This document shows positions 36,210 to 44,477 of a DNA stretch of 64,000 bases, one piece after another (within the stretch, counting starts at the first letter, position 1; each line of letters begins with the position of its first letter). The DNA comes from Streptomyces subrutilus (GTDB taxonomy: Bacteria > Actinomycetota > Actinomycetes > Streptomycetales > Streptomycetaceae): assembly GCF_008704535.1 (NCBI RefSeq), contig NZ_CP023701.1:620001-684000 (forward strand), written 5' to 3'. The notes under the pieces were generated by a model, which did not search any database, had not been told where the DNA came from, and was given only the letters and a program-made list of their open reading frames with translations. Both the position numbers and the translations under genes were made by a program.

Positions 36210-38264
36210 ATGACGACGACCACCGCCGAAACCCTGGCCACCCGCGACGAGTACGCCGGCGCCATCGCCGCCGCCCTGCGGGCCTCCGCCGCCTACTACG
36301 GCACCGGCGGATCGGCCCTGGACGACGCCTCGTTCGACCTGCTCATGGGGCTGATACAGGCCTACGAGGAGCGGTACCCCGAGCACACGGACCCGGCCTC
36401 CCCCACCGGCAAGGTGGCCGGCGGCGCCGTGCCGGCCGGGGAGGTCGCGCACACGACGGCGCTGCTCTCGCTCTCCAACGCCTTCGGCCCCGAGGACCTC
36501 CTCGGCTGGGAGGCCTCGCTGGTGCGCCGGCTCGGGGCGCCCGTGAGCGGCGGGTTCGTCGTCGAGCCCAAGCTGGACGGCGCTTCGCTGGCAGCGCGGT
36601 ACCGGCGCGGCAGGCTGGTCCGGCTCGTCACCCGCGGCAACGGCGCCGGCGGCGAGGACGTGTCGCACGCCATCGGCACCCTCGTGGGCCTGCCTCCGGA
36701 GCTGGCCGTGGACGCCACCTTCGAGGTGCGCGGCGAAGTCCTGCTGACGGCCGAGCAGTTCGCCCGGGCGAACGCGACGCGCGCCGAACACGGGGCCGGC
36801 CCGTTCTCCAACGCGCGCAACGGCGCGGCGGGCACCCTGCGGGCCAAGGGCCGCCCGTACACGGTGGAGATGTCCTTCTGGGCGTTCGGCGCGGTGGCGC
36901 TCGACGGCGGCGCGCCCCTGCCCGGCGCCACCCACGCGGAGGTGATGGCGTACGTGGCCGGCACGGGTGTGCGCACGGCGGCCGACACCCCGGCCGGGCT
37001 GTCGGTGACCGCCACCGTCGCCGGGGCGCAGGAGCACGTGGAGCGGATCGCGGCGCTGCGCGGCGCTCTGCCGTTCGGGATCGACGGGGTCGTGGTGAAA
37101 CTGAACGGCCTGGCCGAACAGGAGGCGGCCGGCTCCGGCTCCCGCCACCCGCACTGGGCGACCGCGTACAAGCTGCCGGCGGTGGAGCGGCGGACCCGGC
37201 TGCTGGACGTGACCTGGTCGGTGGGGCGCACGGGCGTGCTCGCGCCCACCGCCGTGCTGGAGCCGGTGGAGGTGGACGGCTCCGTGGTGCGGCACGCGAC
37301 GCTGCACAACCCGGCGGACATCGGGCGCCGCGACCTGCGCATCGGCGACACGGTGACCGTCTACAAGGCGGGGGACGTCATCCCGCGCGTCGAGGCCCCC
37401 GTGGTCGAGCTGCGCACCGGCGAGGAGCGGCCGGTCGAGCCGCCGCGGGTGTGCCCGGGATGCCAGGGGGAGGTGGACCGCTCCCAGGAGCGGTGGCGCT
37501 GCGCCCGGCCCGCCGACTGCGGCCGCATCGCGGCGATCCTGTACGCGGCCGGACGCGACCGGCTCGACATCGACGGGCTGGGCGAGCGGTACGTACGGGC
37601 GCTGGTGGAGGCGGGGGACGTCCGGGACGTGGCGGACCTGTTCGCGCTGGACCACGCGCGACTGGCCGCGGCGGCCGGGAGCGGGAAGCGGGCCGCGAAG
37701 CTGCTGGAGCAGATCGGGGCCGCGAGGGCCAGGCCGCTGTCGCGGGTGCTGTGCGCGCTCGGGCTCGTGGGCACGGGGCGGGGGATGTCCCGGCGGATCG
37801 CGCGGCACTTCGGGACGATGGACGCAGTCCGGGCCGCCGACGCGGCGGCCATGACGGCGGTGGAACTGGTCGGTGACGTCAAGGCCGCCGGGATCGTCGC
37901 CCAGCTCGCGGAGCTCGGAGGGGTGATCGACAAGCTCGCGGCGGCCGGGGTCAACCTCGCGGAACCGCAGTCCGCCGCCGCGCCGGGCGACGGCCCGCTC
38001 ACCGGCCAGACCGTGGTGGTCACGGGCCGGATGACGGGTGCGCTGGCCGCCTACGACACCCGGGACAAGGTCCGCGCACTGATCGAGCGGGCCGGCGGCA
38101 CGTCGTCGAGCGCCGTCTCGGGCCGGACCACGCTGCTCGTGGCGGGCGAGAGGGCGGGCGGCAAGGTCGCCAAGGCCGAGGCGGCGGGCATCGGCATCCT
38201 CACCGAGGCGGCCTTCGCCGACCGCATCGCGGGCGTCCTGAGCCGGACCGGGGAGAGCGTTTAG
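36210..38264 (+). CDS. ligA: NAD+-dependent DNA ligase, divergent paralogue
   Basis: The 684-residue protein has the LigA layout. An Ia-like N-terminus (DDASFDLLMGLIQAYEERYP) is followed by the adenylation motif VVEPKLDG with Lys121. The OB-fold region contains HATLHNPADIGRRDLRIGD. A four-Cys zinc site (CPGC...CARPADC), helix-hairpin-helix repeats and a C-terminal BRCT domain (TGQTVVVTGRMTGALAAYDT) complete it. The normally strict TRGDG block reads TRGNGAGGEDVSHAIGTLVG. The GTI/R region also differs, so this is probably a second, accessory ligase and not the replicative one. It ends by overlapping a convergent small gene. Confidence 0.92.
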   Translation: MTTTTAETLATRDEYAGAIAAALRASAAYYGTGGSALDDASFDLLMGLIQAYEERYPEHTDPASPTGKVAGGAVPAGEVAHTTALLSLSNAFGPEDLLGWEASLVRRLGAPVSGGFVVEPKLDGASLAARYRRGRLVRLVTRGNGAGGEDVSHAIGTLVGLPPELAVDATFEVRGEVLLTAEQFARANATRAEHGAGPFSNARNGAAGTLRAKGRPYTVEMSFWAFGAVALDGGAPLPGATHAEVMAYVAGTGVRTAADTPAGLSVTATVAGAQEHVERIAALRGALPFGIDGVVVKLNGLAEQEAAGSGSRHPHWATAYKLPAVERRTRLLDVTWSVGRTGVLAPTAVLEPVEVDGSVVRHATLHNPADIGRRDLRIGDTVTVYKAGDVIPRVEAPVVELRTGEERPVEPPRVCPGCQGEVDRSQERWRCARPADCGRIAAILYAAGRDRLDIDGLGERYVRALVEAGDVRDVADLFALDHARLAAAAGSGKRAAKLLEQIGAARARPLSRVLCALGLVGTGRGMSRRIARHFGTMDAVRAADAAAMTAVELVGDVKAAGIVAQLAELGGVIDKLAAAGVNLAEPQSAAAPGDGPLTGQTVVVTGRMTGALAAYDTRDKVRALIERAGGTSSSAVSGRTTLLVAGERAGGKVAKAEAAGIGILTEAAFADRIAGVLSRTGESV

Positions 38265-38497
38265 GCACCGCCCGCGCGGTGCGCCGCCGGGGGTGGGGTG
38301 ACCGTCAGGACGGGGGCGGTCGACGAGGTCCATCGGTGGTCGCAGGGCTCGAAGACCAGGACCACGGGCAGGCCGGGGCGCTGGCGCCAGGAGATGCGTT
38401 CCGGTCTCTCGTCGCATACCGGACAGCACGGCAGCGGACTCGGCTCCGGCGGGACCGCGGGGGCGGCCACCAGCGGCGTGCGGTGCGGATCGCGCAT
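38261..38497 (-). CDS. Small hypothetical protein with a CPVC motif
   Basis: The start chosen is the ATG of MRDPHRTPLVAAPAV, preceded by AGGGAG. The 78-residue product contains PLPCCPVCDERPERISWRQRP, then VLVFEPCDHRW. The Cys pair plus a downstream Cys/His could bind zinc. Both ends are Pro/Ala-rich. It is convergent with the ligase gene and overlaps it by 4 bases. No family is recognised. Confidence 0.6.
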   Translation of the reverse strand: MRDPHRTPLVAAPAVPPEPSPLPCCPVCDERPERISWRQRPGLPVVLVFEPCDHRWTSSTAPVLTVTPPPAAHRAGGA

Positions 38498-38734
38498 GGG
38501 GGCTCCCTGGTCGTGCGGTTGGACTGATCGCACTGTGCCATGGACAAGGCCCGGTCCGCACGGGCGAATCGTCCAGGGTTCCGGCTGGTCAGGGGTTCGG
38601 GCGGCCGGAGTGTTCCGGTGCTTTCACGGACACTCGGCGATCAACCGCTCCCCGCCGCGCCCCTCACCTGGCCCGATGCGTACGCCGCCGCGGCGGCCGG
38701 ACCTCGGCGGTCCGCCGCGCGGCGCCCGCACGCG

Positions 38735-38794
38735 CGAGGGCGCCGGCGCGCGCAGGACCGTGCGTACGGCGTCCTGCGCCCGCCGGCGCCCTCG
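38735..38794. terminator. Interrupted 21-bp hairpin
   Basis: CGAGGGCGCCGGCG (38735-38748) pairs with 38781-38794. After a 3x3 mismatch, GCAGGAC (38752-38758) pairs with GTCCTGC (38771-38777) around a 12-base loop. It may be a back-up terminator for the transporter operon or a structured RNA remnant. Confidence 0.45.
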
Positions 38795-38815
38795 GGGTCC
38801 GGCCGGCGGCCCGGT

Positions 38816-38838
38816 CTCACCCTGGACTTCAGGGTGAG
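38816..38838 (-). terminator. Terminator hairpin of the ABC transporter operon
   Basis: CTCACCCTG and CAGGGTGAG form a perfect 9-bp stem with a 5-base loop, beginning 22 bases after the permease/binding-protein stop. Spacing and stability fit an intrinsic terminator. Confidence 0.75.
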
Positions 38839-38859
38839 GGTCGGGCGCGGTGCGGTGGA

Positions 38860-40650
38860 TCAGGCCAGTTTGTCGACCTCGGGGTGGTCGGCCAGCCAGC
38901 CGCGCACGGCCTGCTGCTCCTTGCCCTTGCCGGTGTCCTGGATCTTGGCCTCCAGGCTGGTCAGCTGCTCCTCGGTGAGCTTGAAGGAGCGCAGCCACTC
39001 GGCGACCTTCGGCTCGTCGGAGGCGAAGCCCTTGCGGGCCAGGGTGTGGATGCCGTCGCCCTTGCCCCAGGCGCCCTTGGGGTCCTCCAGCTTGGTGAGC
39101 TCGTACGAGGAGTAGGCCCAGTGCGGGGACCAGAGGACGACCGCGACGGGCTCCTTCTTCTCGTAGGCGCGCTTCAGCTCGGCGAGCATGCCCGGGGTGG
39201 AGCCGTCGACGACCTTGTACTCCCCGTCGAGCCCGTACTCCCCCAGCACCTTGTCCTTGAGGATGGACATCTCGCCGGCGCTCGGCTCGATGCCGATGAT
39301 CCGGCCCTTGAACCGGCCGGACTTGCCCTTGAGGTCGGCCAGCGAGCGGACGTCCTTCAGGTACGAGGGGACGGCCAGCTCCAGCGAGGTCGGCCCGTAC
39401 CAGGAGCCGAGGTCCTCCAGCTTGTCGCCGTACTTCTCCCAGTACTGCGCGTGCGTCACGGGCAGCCAGGCGTCGGTCTGGAAGTCGAGCTGGCCGCCGG
39501 CCAGGCCGGTGTACAGGGCGCCGGCCTCCAGCTGCCGGGCGTCGACCTTGAAGCCGCGGCGCTCCAGGAGCTCCTTCCAGAGGAAGGTGGAGGCGATGCC
39601 CTCGTCCCAGGGGATGTAGCCGATCGAGACGGTGCGGCCCTTCCCGATGTCGTCGGCGCCGGCCGGGCCGGACTCGTCGCTGCCGCCGAAGGTGCTCATG
39701 CCGCCGGCCACGAGGGCCAGGACGACGGCGCCGGTGACGGCGTACGCGGGCTGGGGGCGGTGGTTCCACACCTTGGCGGCGCCGGTCGCGGCGGACCGGG
39801 CCTTGGCGAGGGCACGGCGGCCCAGCGGGGAGACCTGGCGGCCGAGGGCGCCGGTCATCCGGTCCAGGTACATGGCGAGGATGACGATGGAGATGCCGGC
39901 CTCGAAGCCGAGGCCGATGTCGACGTTGCCGATGGCGCGGTAGACGGCGCCGCCGAGCCCGCCGCCGCCGACCATGCCGGCGATGACGACCATGGACAGG
40001 CCCAGCATGATGACCTGGTTGATGCCGGCCATGATCGTCGGCAGGGCCAGCGGGAGCTGGACGCGCACGAGCGTGTCGCGCGGGGTGGTGCCGAAGGCGT
40101 CGGCGGCCTCGACGAGGTCGGCGTCGACCTGGCGGATGCCGAGCTCGGTCATCCGGACGCCGGGCGGCAGCGAGAAGATGATGGTCGCGATGATGCCGGG
40201 GACGACGCCCACACCGAAGAAGATGATGCCGGGGATCAGGTAGACCATGGCGGGCATGGTCTGCATGAAGTCCAGGACGGGTCGCAGCACGGCGCTGACC
40301 CGGTCTGAGCGCGAGGCCCAGATGCCGAGCGGGATCGCGAAGACCAGGGTGACCAGGGTGGCGACCAGGACCAGGGAGAGCGTGGACATCGCGTCGGACC
40401 ACAGGTCGACCGAGTCGACGAGCGCGAAGCCCGCGAAGGCGAGGAGGCCGGCGAGGAGGCCGCGCAGCCACCAGGCCCCGACGGCCAGGATGCCGGCGAA
40501 CAGCAGCGGGGCGGGGGCGGAGAGCACCGCGTCGATGCCGTCGTAGAGGCCGGTGACGAGGGTGCTGATCGCGTCGAACAGCCAGGAGAGATGGCGCTGG
40601 AGGAAGTCGACACCGCTGTCGACCCAGTCGCCGAGGTGCAGGCGGGGCAT
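38860..40650 (-). CDS. Glycine betaine/proline-type ABC transporter: fused permease and substrate-binding protein
   Basis: The 596-residue protein joins two domains. Residues 1-305 are an OpuAB/ProW-type permease with about seven helices and the EAA loop (ADAFGTTPRDTLVRVQLPLA). Residues 335-596 are an OpuAC-type binding domain beginning VSIGYIPWDEGIASTFLWKE, with DAWLPVTHAQYWEKYGDKLE and VVLWSPHWAYSSYELTKLED supplying the aromatic residues that cage quaternary ammonium ligands. The start shares one base with the ATPase stop (TGATG). The complex imports compatible solutes such as glycine betaine, probably under osmotic stress. Confidence 0.92.
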   Translation of the reverse strand: MPRLHLGDWVDSGVDFLQRHLSWLFDAISTLVTGLYDGIDAVLSAPAPLLFAGILAVGAWWLRGLLAGLLAFAGFALVDSVDLWSDAMSTLSLVLVATLVTLVFAIPLGIWASRSDRVSAVLRPVLDFMQTMPAMVYLIPGIIFFGVGVVPGIIATIIFSLPPGVRMTELGIRQVDADLVEAADAFGTTPRDTLVRVQLPLALPTIMAGINQVIMLGLSMVVIAGMVGGGGLGGAVYRAIGNVDIGLGFEAGISIVILAMYLDRMTGALGRQVSPLGRRALAKARSAATGAAKVWNHRPQPAYAVTGAVVLALVAGGMSTFGGSDESGPAGADDIGKGRTVSIGYIPWDEGIASTFLWKELLERRGFKVDARQLEAGALYTGLAGGQLDFQTDAWLPVTHAQYWEKYGDKLEDLGSWYGPTSLELAVPSYLKDVRSLADLKGKSGRFKGRIIGIEPSAGEMSILKDKVLGEYGLDGEYKVVDGSTPGMLAELKRAYEKKEPVAVVLWSPHWAYSSYELTKLEDPKGAWGKGDGIHTLARKGFASDEPKVAEWLRSFKLTEEQLTSLEAKIQDTGKGKEQQAVRGWLADHPEVDKLA

Positions 40651-41702
40651 CAGGCGGCCACCTCCGTGCAGGCCACCGGCGGGCGTTGCTCGTCGCCTAT
40701 GAAGGCGATGAGCCGGTCCTGCGGGACGGAGCCGACGACGGCCCCGTCCTCGCCGGTGACGGCCACCGGGTGCGGGACGCGGGCGCTGACGGCGCACAGG
40801 TCGGCGAGCGGGGTGTCGGCGCTGACGGTGGGGCAGTCGCAGGAGTCGGCGTCGGCGGGCGCGTCGTCCATGACGGCGTCGGCGGTCAGCACGCGCGAGC
40901 GGTCGACGTCCTGGATGAAGGAGGCGACGTAGTCGTCGGCCGGGCGGACCAGGATGTCCTCGGCGGTGCCGAGCTGCACGATGCGGCCGTCGCGCATGAC
41001 GGCGATGCCGTCGCCCAGGCGCATGGCCTCGTTCAGGTCGTGGGTGATGAAGACGATGGTCTTCTTCAGGCGCCGCTGGAGTTCGAGGAGCTGGTCCTGC
41101 ATGTCGCGGCGGATCAGCGGGTCGAGCGCGCTGAAGGACTCGTCCATGAGCAGCAGGTCGGCGTCGGTGGCCAGGGCGCGGGCCAGGCCCACGCGCTGCT
41201 GCATGCCGCCGGACAGCTCGTCGGGCCAGGAGTGCTCCCAGCCTTCGAGGCCGCACAGGGCCAGTGCCTCGGCGGCGCGGCGCTCGCGCTCGGGGCGGGC
41301 GACGCCCTGCACCTCCAGGCCGTAGGCGGCGTTCTCCAGGACGCTGCGGTGCGGGAAGAGCGCGAAGTGCTGGAAGACCATGGAGATCTTCTCGGACCGG
41401 ACCCGGCGCAGCTCGCGCGGGCTGAGCCCGGTGAGGTCCTCGCCGTCGAAGAGGATGCGCCCCGCCGTGGGTTCGAGCAGTCCGTTGAGCATGCGCAGCA
41501 GCGTGGACTTGCCGGACCCCGACAGACCCATGACGACGAAGATCTGGCCGGGCTCGACGCTGAAGGACGCGTCGATGACCGCGGCCGTGGTCCCGTCGGC
41601 GCGCAGCTCGTCGCGGCTTGCGCCGCCTTCGAGCGCGCTGACGGCGTCGGCGGGTCGTCTTCCGAACACCTTGTAGACGTGTTCGGCCTGGAGCGTGGAC
41701 AC
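40650..41702 (-). CDS. Glycine betaine/proline-type ABC transporter ATPase (OpuAA/ProV-like)
   Basis: The start is the GTG of STLQAEHVYKVFG, 5 bases after GAGG. A second GTG lies 6 bases upstream. The 350-residue protein has Walker A GLSGSGKST (about residue 58), the Q-loop VFQHFALFPHRSV, signature LSGGMQQR, Walker B LLLMDESFSALDP and switch His FITHDLNEA. After residue 255 a CBS-like regulatory region follows, as in OpuAA/ProV, ending with ARVPHPVAVTGEDGAVVGSV. It powers the fused permease/binding protein translated just after it. A CRP-like palindrome lies about 165 bases upstream. Confidence 0.93.
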   Translation of the reverse strand: MSTLQAEHVYKVFGRRPADAVSALEGGASRDELRADGTTAAVIDASFSVEPGQIFVVMGLSGSGKSTLLRMLNGLLEPTAGRILFDGEDLTGLSPRELRRVRSEKISMVFQHFALFPHRSVLENAAYGLEVQGVARPERERRAAEALALCGLEGWEHSWPDELSGGMQQRVGLARALATDADLLLMDESFSALDPLIRRDMQDQLLELQRRLKKTIVFITHDLNEAMRLGDGIAVMRDGRIVQLGTAEDILVRPADDYVASFIQDVDRSRVLTADAVMDDAPADADSCDCPTVSADTPLADLCAVSARVPHPVAVTGEDGAVVGSVPQDRLIAFIGDEQRPPVACTEVAA

Positions 41703-41864
41703 ATACACCTCGCGGGTCGTACCGGTGACGGCCGCCGGGTGGGCCGGCGGGCCGTGGAGCGGGACGGGATCGGCCCGCGTGCGCCGTGCCCCCCGCGCGA
41801 TGCGCCGGAAGACATGGTTCCGCTCCGGCGGCCTACCTGCCCGGCATTCGCACCGGCAAACGGG

Positions 41865-41881
41865 GAGGTGATCCACCTCAC
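41865..41881. promoter_or_regulatory. Palindrome with CRP-like GTGA-N6-TCAC, upstream of the ABC operon
   Basis: GAGGTGATCCACCTC is a perfect 6-bp-arm palindrome. Shifted by three bases, the same stretch contains GTGA-N6-TCAC, the core of a CRP/FNR-family site. It lies between the transporter operon and the divergent VanZ-like gene and could control either. Confidence 0.4.
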
Positions 41882-41955
41882 GTACGGGGGCCTTCCGGGC
41901 CGCGCCGTTCGGTCGCGGCGGGCATCGGACGGCGTTCCGGGGGTAAGCGGGGCCC

Positions 41956-42738
41956 ATGAAACCGTTCATGAGGGCGAAATCGGGGCCGAGTTGGGCCGGT
42001 CGGCTGCGGATGGGCCGGGGCGGCGGGGCGGGAGCGGCCGCGCCGGGGTCGCTCGTGGCGGCCGGGCCGGGTGTGGCGCAGCCGACAGTGAAGGAGCGTG
42101 GGGCGGGTCCGCTGCGGGGCGACGGCCGTGCGGCGCGTCCGGAGGACCGGGACGCGGCGCGCCCTGGCGACGGCGGGCCGGCGCGTACGGACGGCAGGGG
42201 GGCACCCGGGTTCGACCCGGACGGGCCGGTGCACGGGGAGCCGAAGGCGCCTGCGCATCCGGCGGTGCGGGCGGCTGCGATGCTGGCGGCGCTGGCCGGG
42301 ACCGTGGCGTTCAGCGTGGTGCTGGCACGGCTCACGCTGGAGCCGTCACCAGCCTCGGTGGCCCTCACGTACAGCAACGTGCACCCGGGGCAGTCGATCC
42401 GCGCCTACCTGGACCACGGCACGGTACGGGAGGCGGCGCGGCAGCTCGGCGGGAACCTGCTGCTGGGGGTGCCGTTCGGGGTGCTGCTGCCGGTGCTGGT
42501 GCCGCAGGCACGCGGGCTGGCCCGGGTGGCGGTGTGCACGACGGTGGTGATGACGCTGGTCGAGCTGGTGCAGGGGGCCCTGGTCACCGGACGGGCCTTC
42601 GACATCGACGACGTGATCCTGAACACGGCGGGGGCCCTGCTGGGCTACCTGCTGCTGGGACGGCGGCTGGGCCGCGCCGTGCATCCGCGGCGGCGGCACT
42701 GGTGGCACCGCTTCACCCGGCGGTCGCCCGCCGGGTGA
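41956..42738 (+). CDS. VanZ-like membrane protein
   Basis: The C-terminal 160 residues have four hydrophobic segments with VanZ-family motifs: the loop RQLGGNLLLGVPFGVLLPVL and the signature TGRAFDIDDVILNTAGALLG. The first 100 residues are low-complexity (Gly/Ala/Arg/Pro) and weakly conserved-looking, so translation may start further in. No candidate start has a clear ribosome site. VanZ itself gives low-level teicoplanin resistance, but most family members have unknown roles in the envelope. It is convergent with the sigma factor gene, 15 bases apart. Confidence 0.75.
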   Translation: MKPFMRAKSGPSWAGRLRMGRGGGAGAAAPGSLVAAGPGVAQPTVKERGAGPLRGDGRAARPEDRDAARPGDGGPARTDGRGAPGFDPDGPVHGEPKAPAHPAVRAAAMLAALAGTVAFSVVLARLTLEPSPASVALTYSNVHPGQSIRAYLDHGTVREAARQLGGNLLLGVPFGVLLPVLVPQARGLARVAVCTTVVMTLVELVQGALVTGRAFDIDDVILNTAGALLGYLLLGRRLGRAVHPRRRHWWHRFTRRSPAG

Positions 42739-42753
42739 AGGCGCCCGGGCGCA

Positions 42754-43719
42754 TCAGGACCGGTGTGCGGAGGAGACGGCGCCCTGCGCGGACTCCTCGC
42801 CCCGGTCCTCCAGCATGGAGGCGCGCAGGTGGGCCAGGAGCCGGGTCAGCAGGCGGGAGACCTGCATCTGGGAGATGCCGAGCTCGGCGCCGATCTGGGC
42901 CTGGGTCAGCTCCTCGCCGAAGCGCATCTGGAGCATGCGGCGCTCGCGGCCGGTGAGCCGCTCCAGCAGCGGGGCCAGGGTCTGGATGTCCTCGACCAGT
43001 TCCAGGGCCGGCTCCTCCTCGCCCATCACGTCCGCCAGGCTGTGGCCTTCGGTGGGACCGTCGCCGTGCTCGGTGTGGGGGGCGTCGAGCGAGCCGCTGG
43101 TGTGGCCGTTCGCGGCGACGAGCCCCTCGATGACCTCCTCGTCCGAAAGCCCGAGGTGGCCGGCGAGATCGGCGACGGTGGGCGAGCGGTCGAGCGTCGT
43201 GGTCAGCTCTTCCTTGGCCTTGGCGATGTCGATGCGCAGTTCCTGGAGGCGGCGCGGGACGCGCACGGCCCAGGAGGTGTCGCGGAAGTGCCGCTTGATC
43301 TCGCCGGTGATGTAGGGCATCGCGAGAGTGGAGAACTCGTTCTCGCGGGCCGGGTCGAACCGGTCGATGGCCTTGATGAGGCCGATGGTGCCCACCTGGA
43401 CGATGTCCTCGATCTCCCCGCCGTCGCCCCGGTTGCGGAACCGGCGGACGGCGAACTGGACGAGCGAGGCGTTCATCTCGATGAGGGTGTTGCGGACGTA
43501 CTGGTACTCCTCGGTGCCCTCCGTGAGCTCGCGCAGCCGCCGGAAGAAGACCTTCGAGAGTTCCCTGGCGTCGGCGGGAGCCACCTCACGGGGCTCCGCG
43601 ATCCGGGGCAGGCCCGCGATGCGGGCGGCCTCGGCGCTCTGGCGCTGCTGGGGAACGGCCGCGGTGGGGCCGGCGGTACGGACGGGGGCGGTATCGGAGG
43701 ACGGGGCAGGGACCGGCAT
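42754..43719 (-). CDS. RNA polymerase sigma factor of the SigB/SigF/SigG stress-sporulation group
   Basis: The 321-residue protein starts after AAGGAGCG. It contains region 2 (RFRNRGDGGEIEDIVQVGTI, GLIKAIDRFDPARENEFST), region 3 (RVPRRLQELRIDIAKAKEEL) and region 4 (LTGRERRMLQMRFGEELTQA, IGAELGISQMQVSRLLTRLL). Region 1 is replaced by a short, Ala/Pro-rich leader, as in the SigB-like group 3 factors of Streptomyces that direct osmotic stress and sporulation genes. No anti-sigma gene is adjacent, so control must come from elsewhere or from its promoter. It is divergent from a winged-helix regulator gene. Confidence 0.92.
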   Translation of the reverse strand: MPVPAPSSDTAPVRTAGPTAAVPQQRQSAEAARIAGLPRIAEPREVAPADARELSKVFFRRLRELTEGTEEYQYVRNTLIEMNASLVQFAVRRFRNRGDGGEIEDIVQVGTIGLIKAIDRFDPARENEFSTLAMPYITGEIKRHFRDTSWAVRVPRRLQELRIDIAKAKEELTTTLDRSPTVADLAGHLGLSDEEVIEGLVAANGHTSGSLDAPHTEHGDGPTEGHSLADVMGEEEPALELVEDIQTLAPLLERLTGRERRMLQMRFGEELTQAQIGAELGISQMQVSRLLTRLLAHLRASMLEDRGEESAQGAVSSAHRS

Positions 43720-43829
43720 GGGGTTCGCTCCTTGGGCTGGTCGGCTTGCGGCGCGGGACCTTGACTGCCGTAGATGGTGTCCCCCTTCGGCTCGTACGTC
43801 AAGAATTGCCGGAAAAGCATTTCGCGTCT

Positions 43830-43854
43830 TGCGTCACCGGAAACAAATGACGCA
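43830..43854. promoter_or_regulatory. Inverted repeat between sigma factor and winged-helix genes
   Basis: TGCGTCA (43830-43836) and TGACGCA (43848-43854) are perfect inverted 7-mers separated by 11 bases, about one helical turn, in an A-rich stretch. They lie immediately upstream of the winged-helix gene and about 110 bases upstream of the sigma gene. This makes them a candidate operator for autoregulation and control of sigma factor expression. Confidence 0.5.
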
Positions 43855-43864
43855 TCATGACCCC

Positions 43865-44380
43865 ATGGGGACCGCGTCTCAGCGACAGAATTGGACATTT
43901 CTGACCAATCACGCCCGTGTTCTGGTGGCCATCGCCCGGGACCCGGCCGTGAGGCTCAGAGATGTCGCCGGCGTGTGCGGACTCACGGAGCGCACGGTCC
44001 AGACGATCGTCACGGACCTGGAGTCGGACGGCTACCTGCGGCGCGTCCGCGACGGCCGGCGCAACCGGTACGAGATCTCCACCGGCGCCGTCTTCCGCCA
44101 CCCGGCCGAGGCCGGCGTCCAGGTCGCCGGGCTCCTCGCCCTGCTGACCGGCGCGGCCGCCGCCCCCGACGCGCCCTCCGCCGCGGCGGCTGCCGAGGAC
44201 ACGGAGGACACTGCGGACGCCGAGGACACCGAGGACACCGACGCCACGCACCACCACGGCCCCGGGGCCCCCGACCCGCTCGACGCGGAGATCCTCGACC
44301 TCGCCCCGCACCGGGAACCGGCCGGCGCGGCGGTCAGCCCCCCGGCCGCCACCGGCGGACCCGGCGCGCCCCGCGCCTGA
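43865..44380 (+). CDS. Winged-helix (MarR/IclR-like) transcriptional regulator
   Basis: The start is uncertain. The ATG of MGTASQRQNWTFL and an in-frame ATG 18 bases upstream (MTHHDPMG) both lack a good ribosome site. Residues 10-80 form a winged HTH (LRDVAGVCGLTERTVQTIVT, DLESDGYLRRVRDGRRNRYE). The rest is a Leu/Ala segment, then an acidic repeat region (AEDTEDTADAEDTEDTD) and a Pro/Ala tail, probably disordered. Such small regulators occur widely in streptomycetes, with unknown targets. Divergence from the sigma factor gene makes that gene a plausible target. Confidence 0.8.
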   Translation: MGTASQRQNWTFLTNHARVLVAIARDPAVRLRDVAGVCGLTERTVQTIVTDLESDGYLRRVRDGRRNRYEISTGAVFRHPAEAGVQVAGLLALLTGAAAAPDAPSAAAAAEDTEDTADAEDTEDTDATHHHGPGAPDPLDAEILDLAPHREPAGAAVSPPAATGGPGAPRA

Positions 44381-44477
44381 GGCTCCTCTCCCGCGACCGG
44401 CCCCCGGCGGTCCCGCCGGACGCCCCCTCCGGCCCTCCGTTCGGCGCGGCCTCCGGCATCCCCTCCCGTACGCGTCG

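Larger units (their letters stand above)
38498..38859. other. Intergenic region with two hairpins
   Basis: No gene is supported in these 360 bases. The region holds a compact terminator next to the transporter gene and a larger interrupted hairpin farther away, each listed separately. Open frames here are Arg/Ala-rich shadows. Confidence 0.65.

Noticed and set aside
42763..43764. Plus-strand frame of 333 codons opposite the sigma factor gene
   Set aside because: The minus-strand product has all sigma regions. The opposite frame is a composition shadow.
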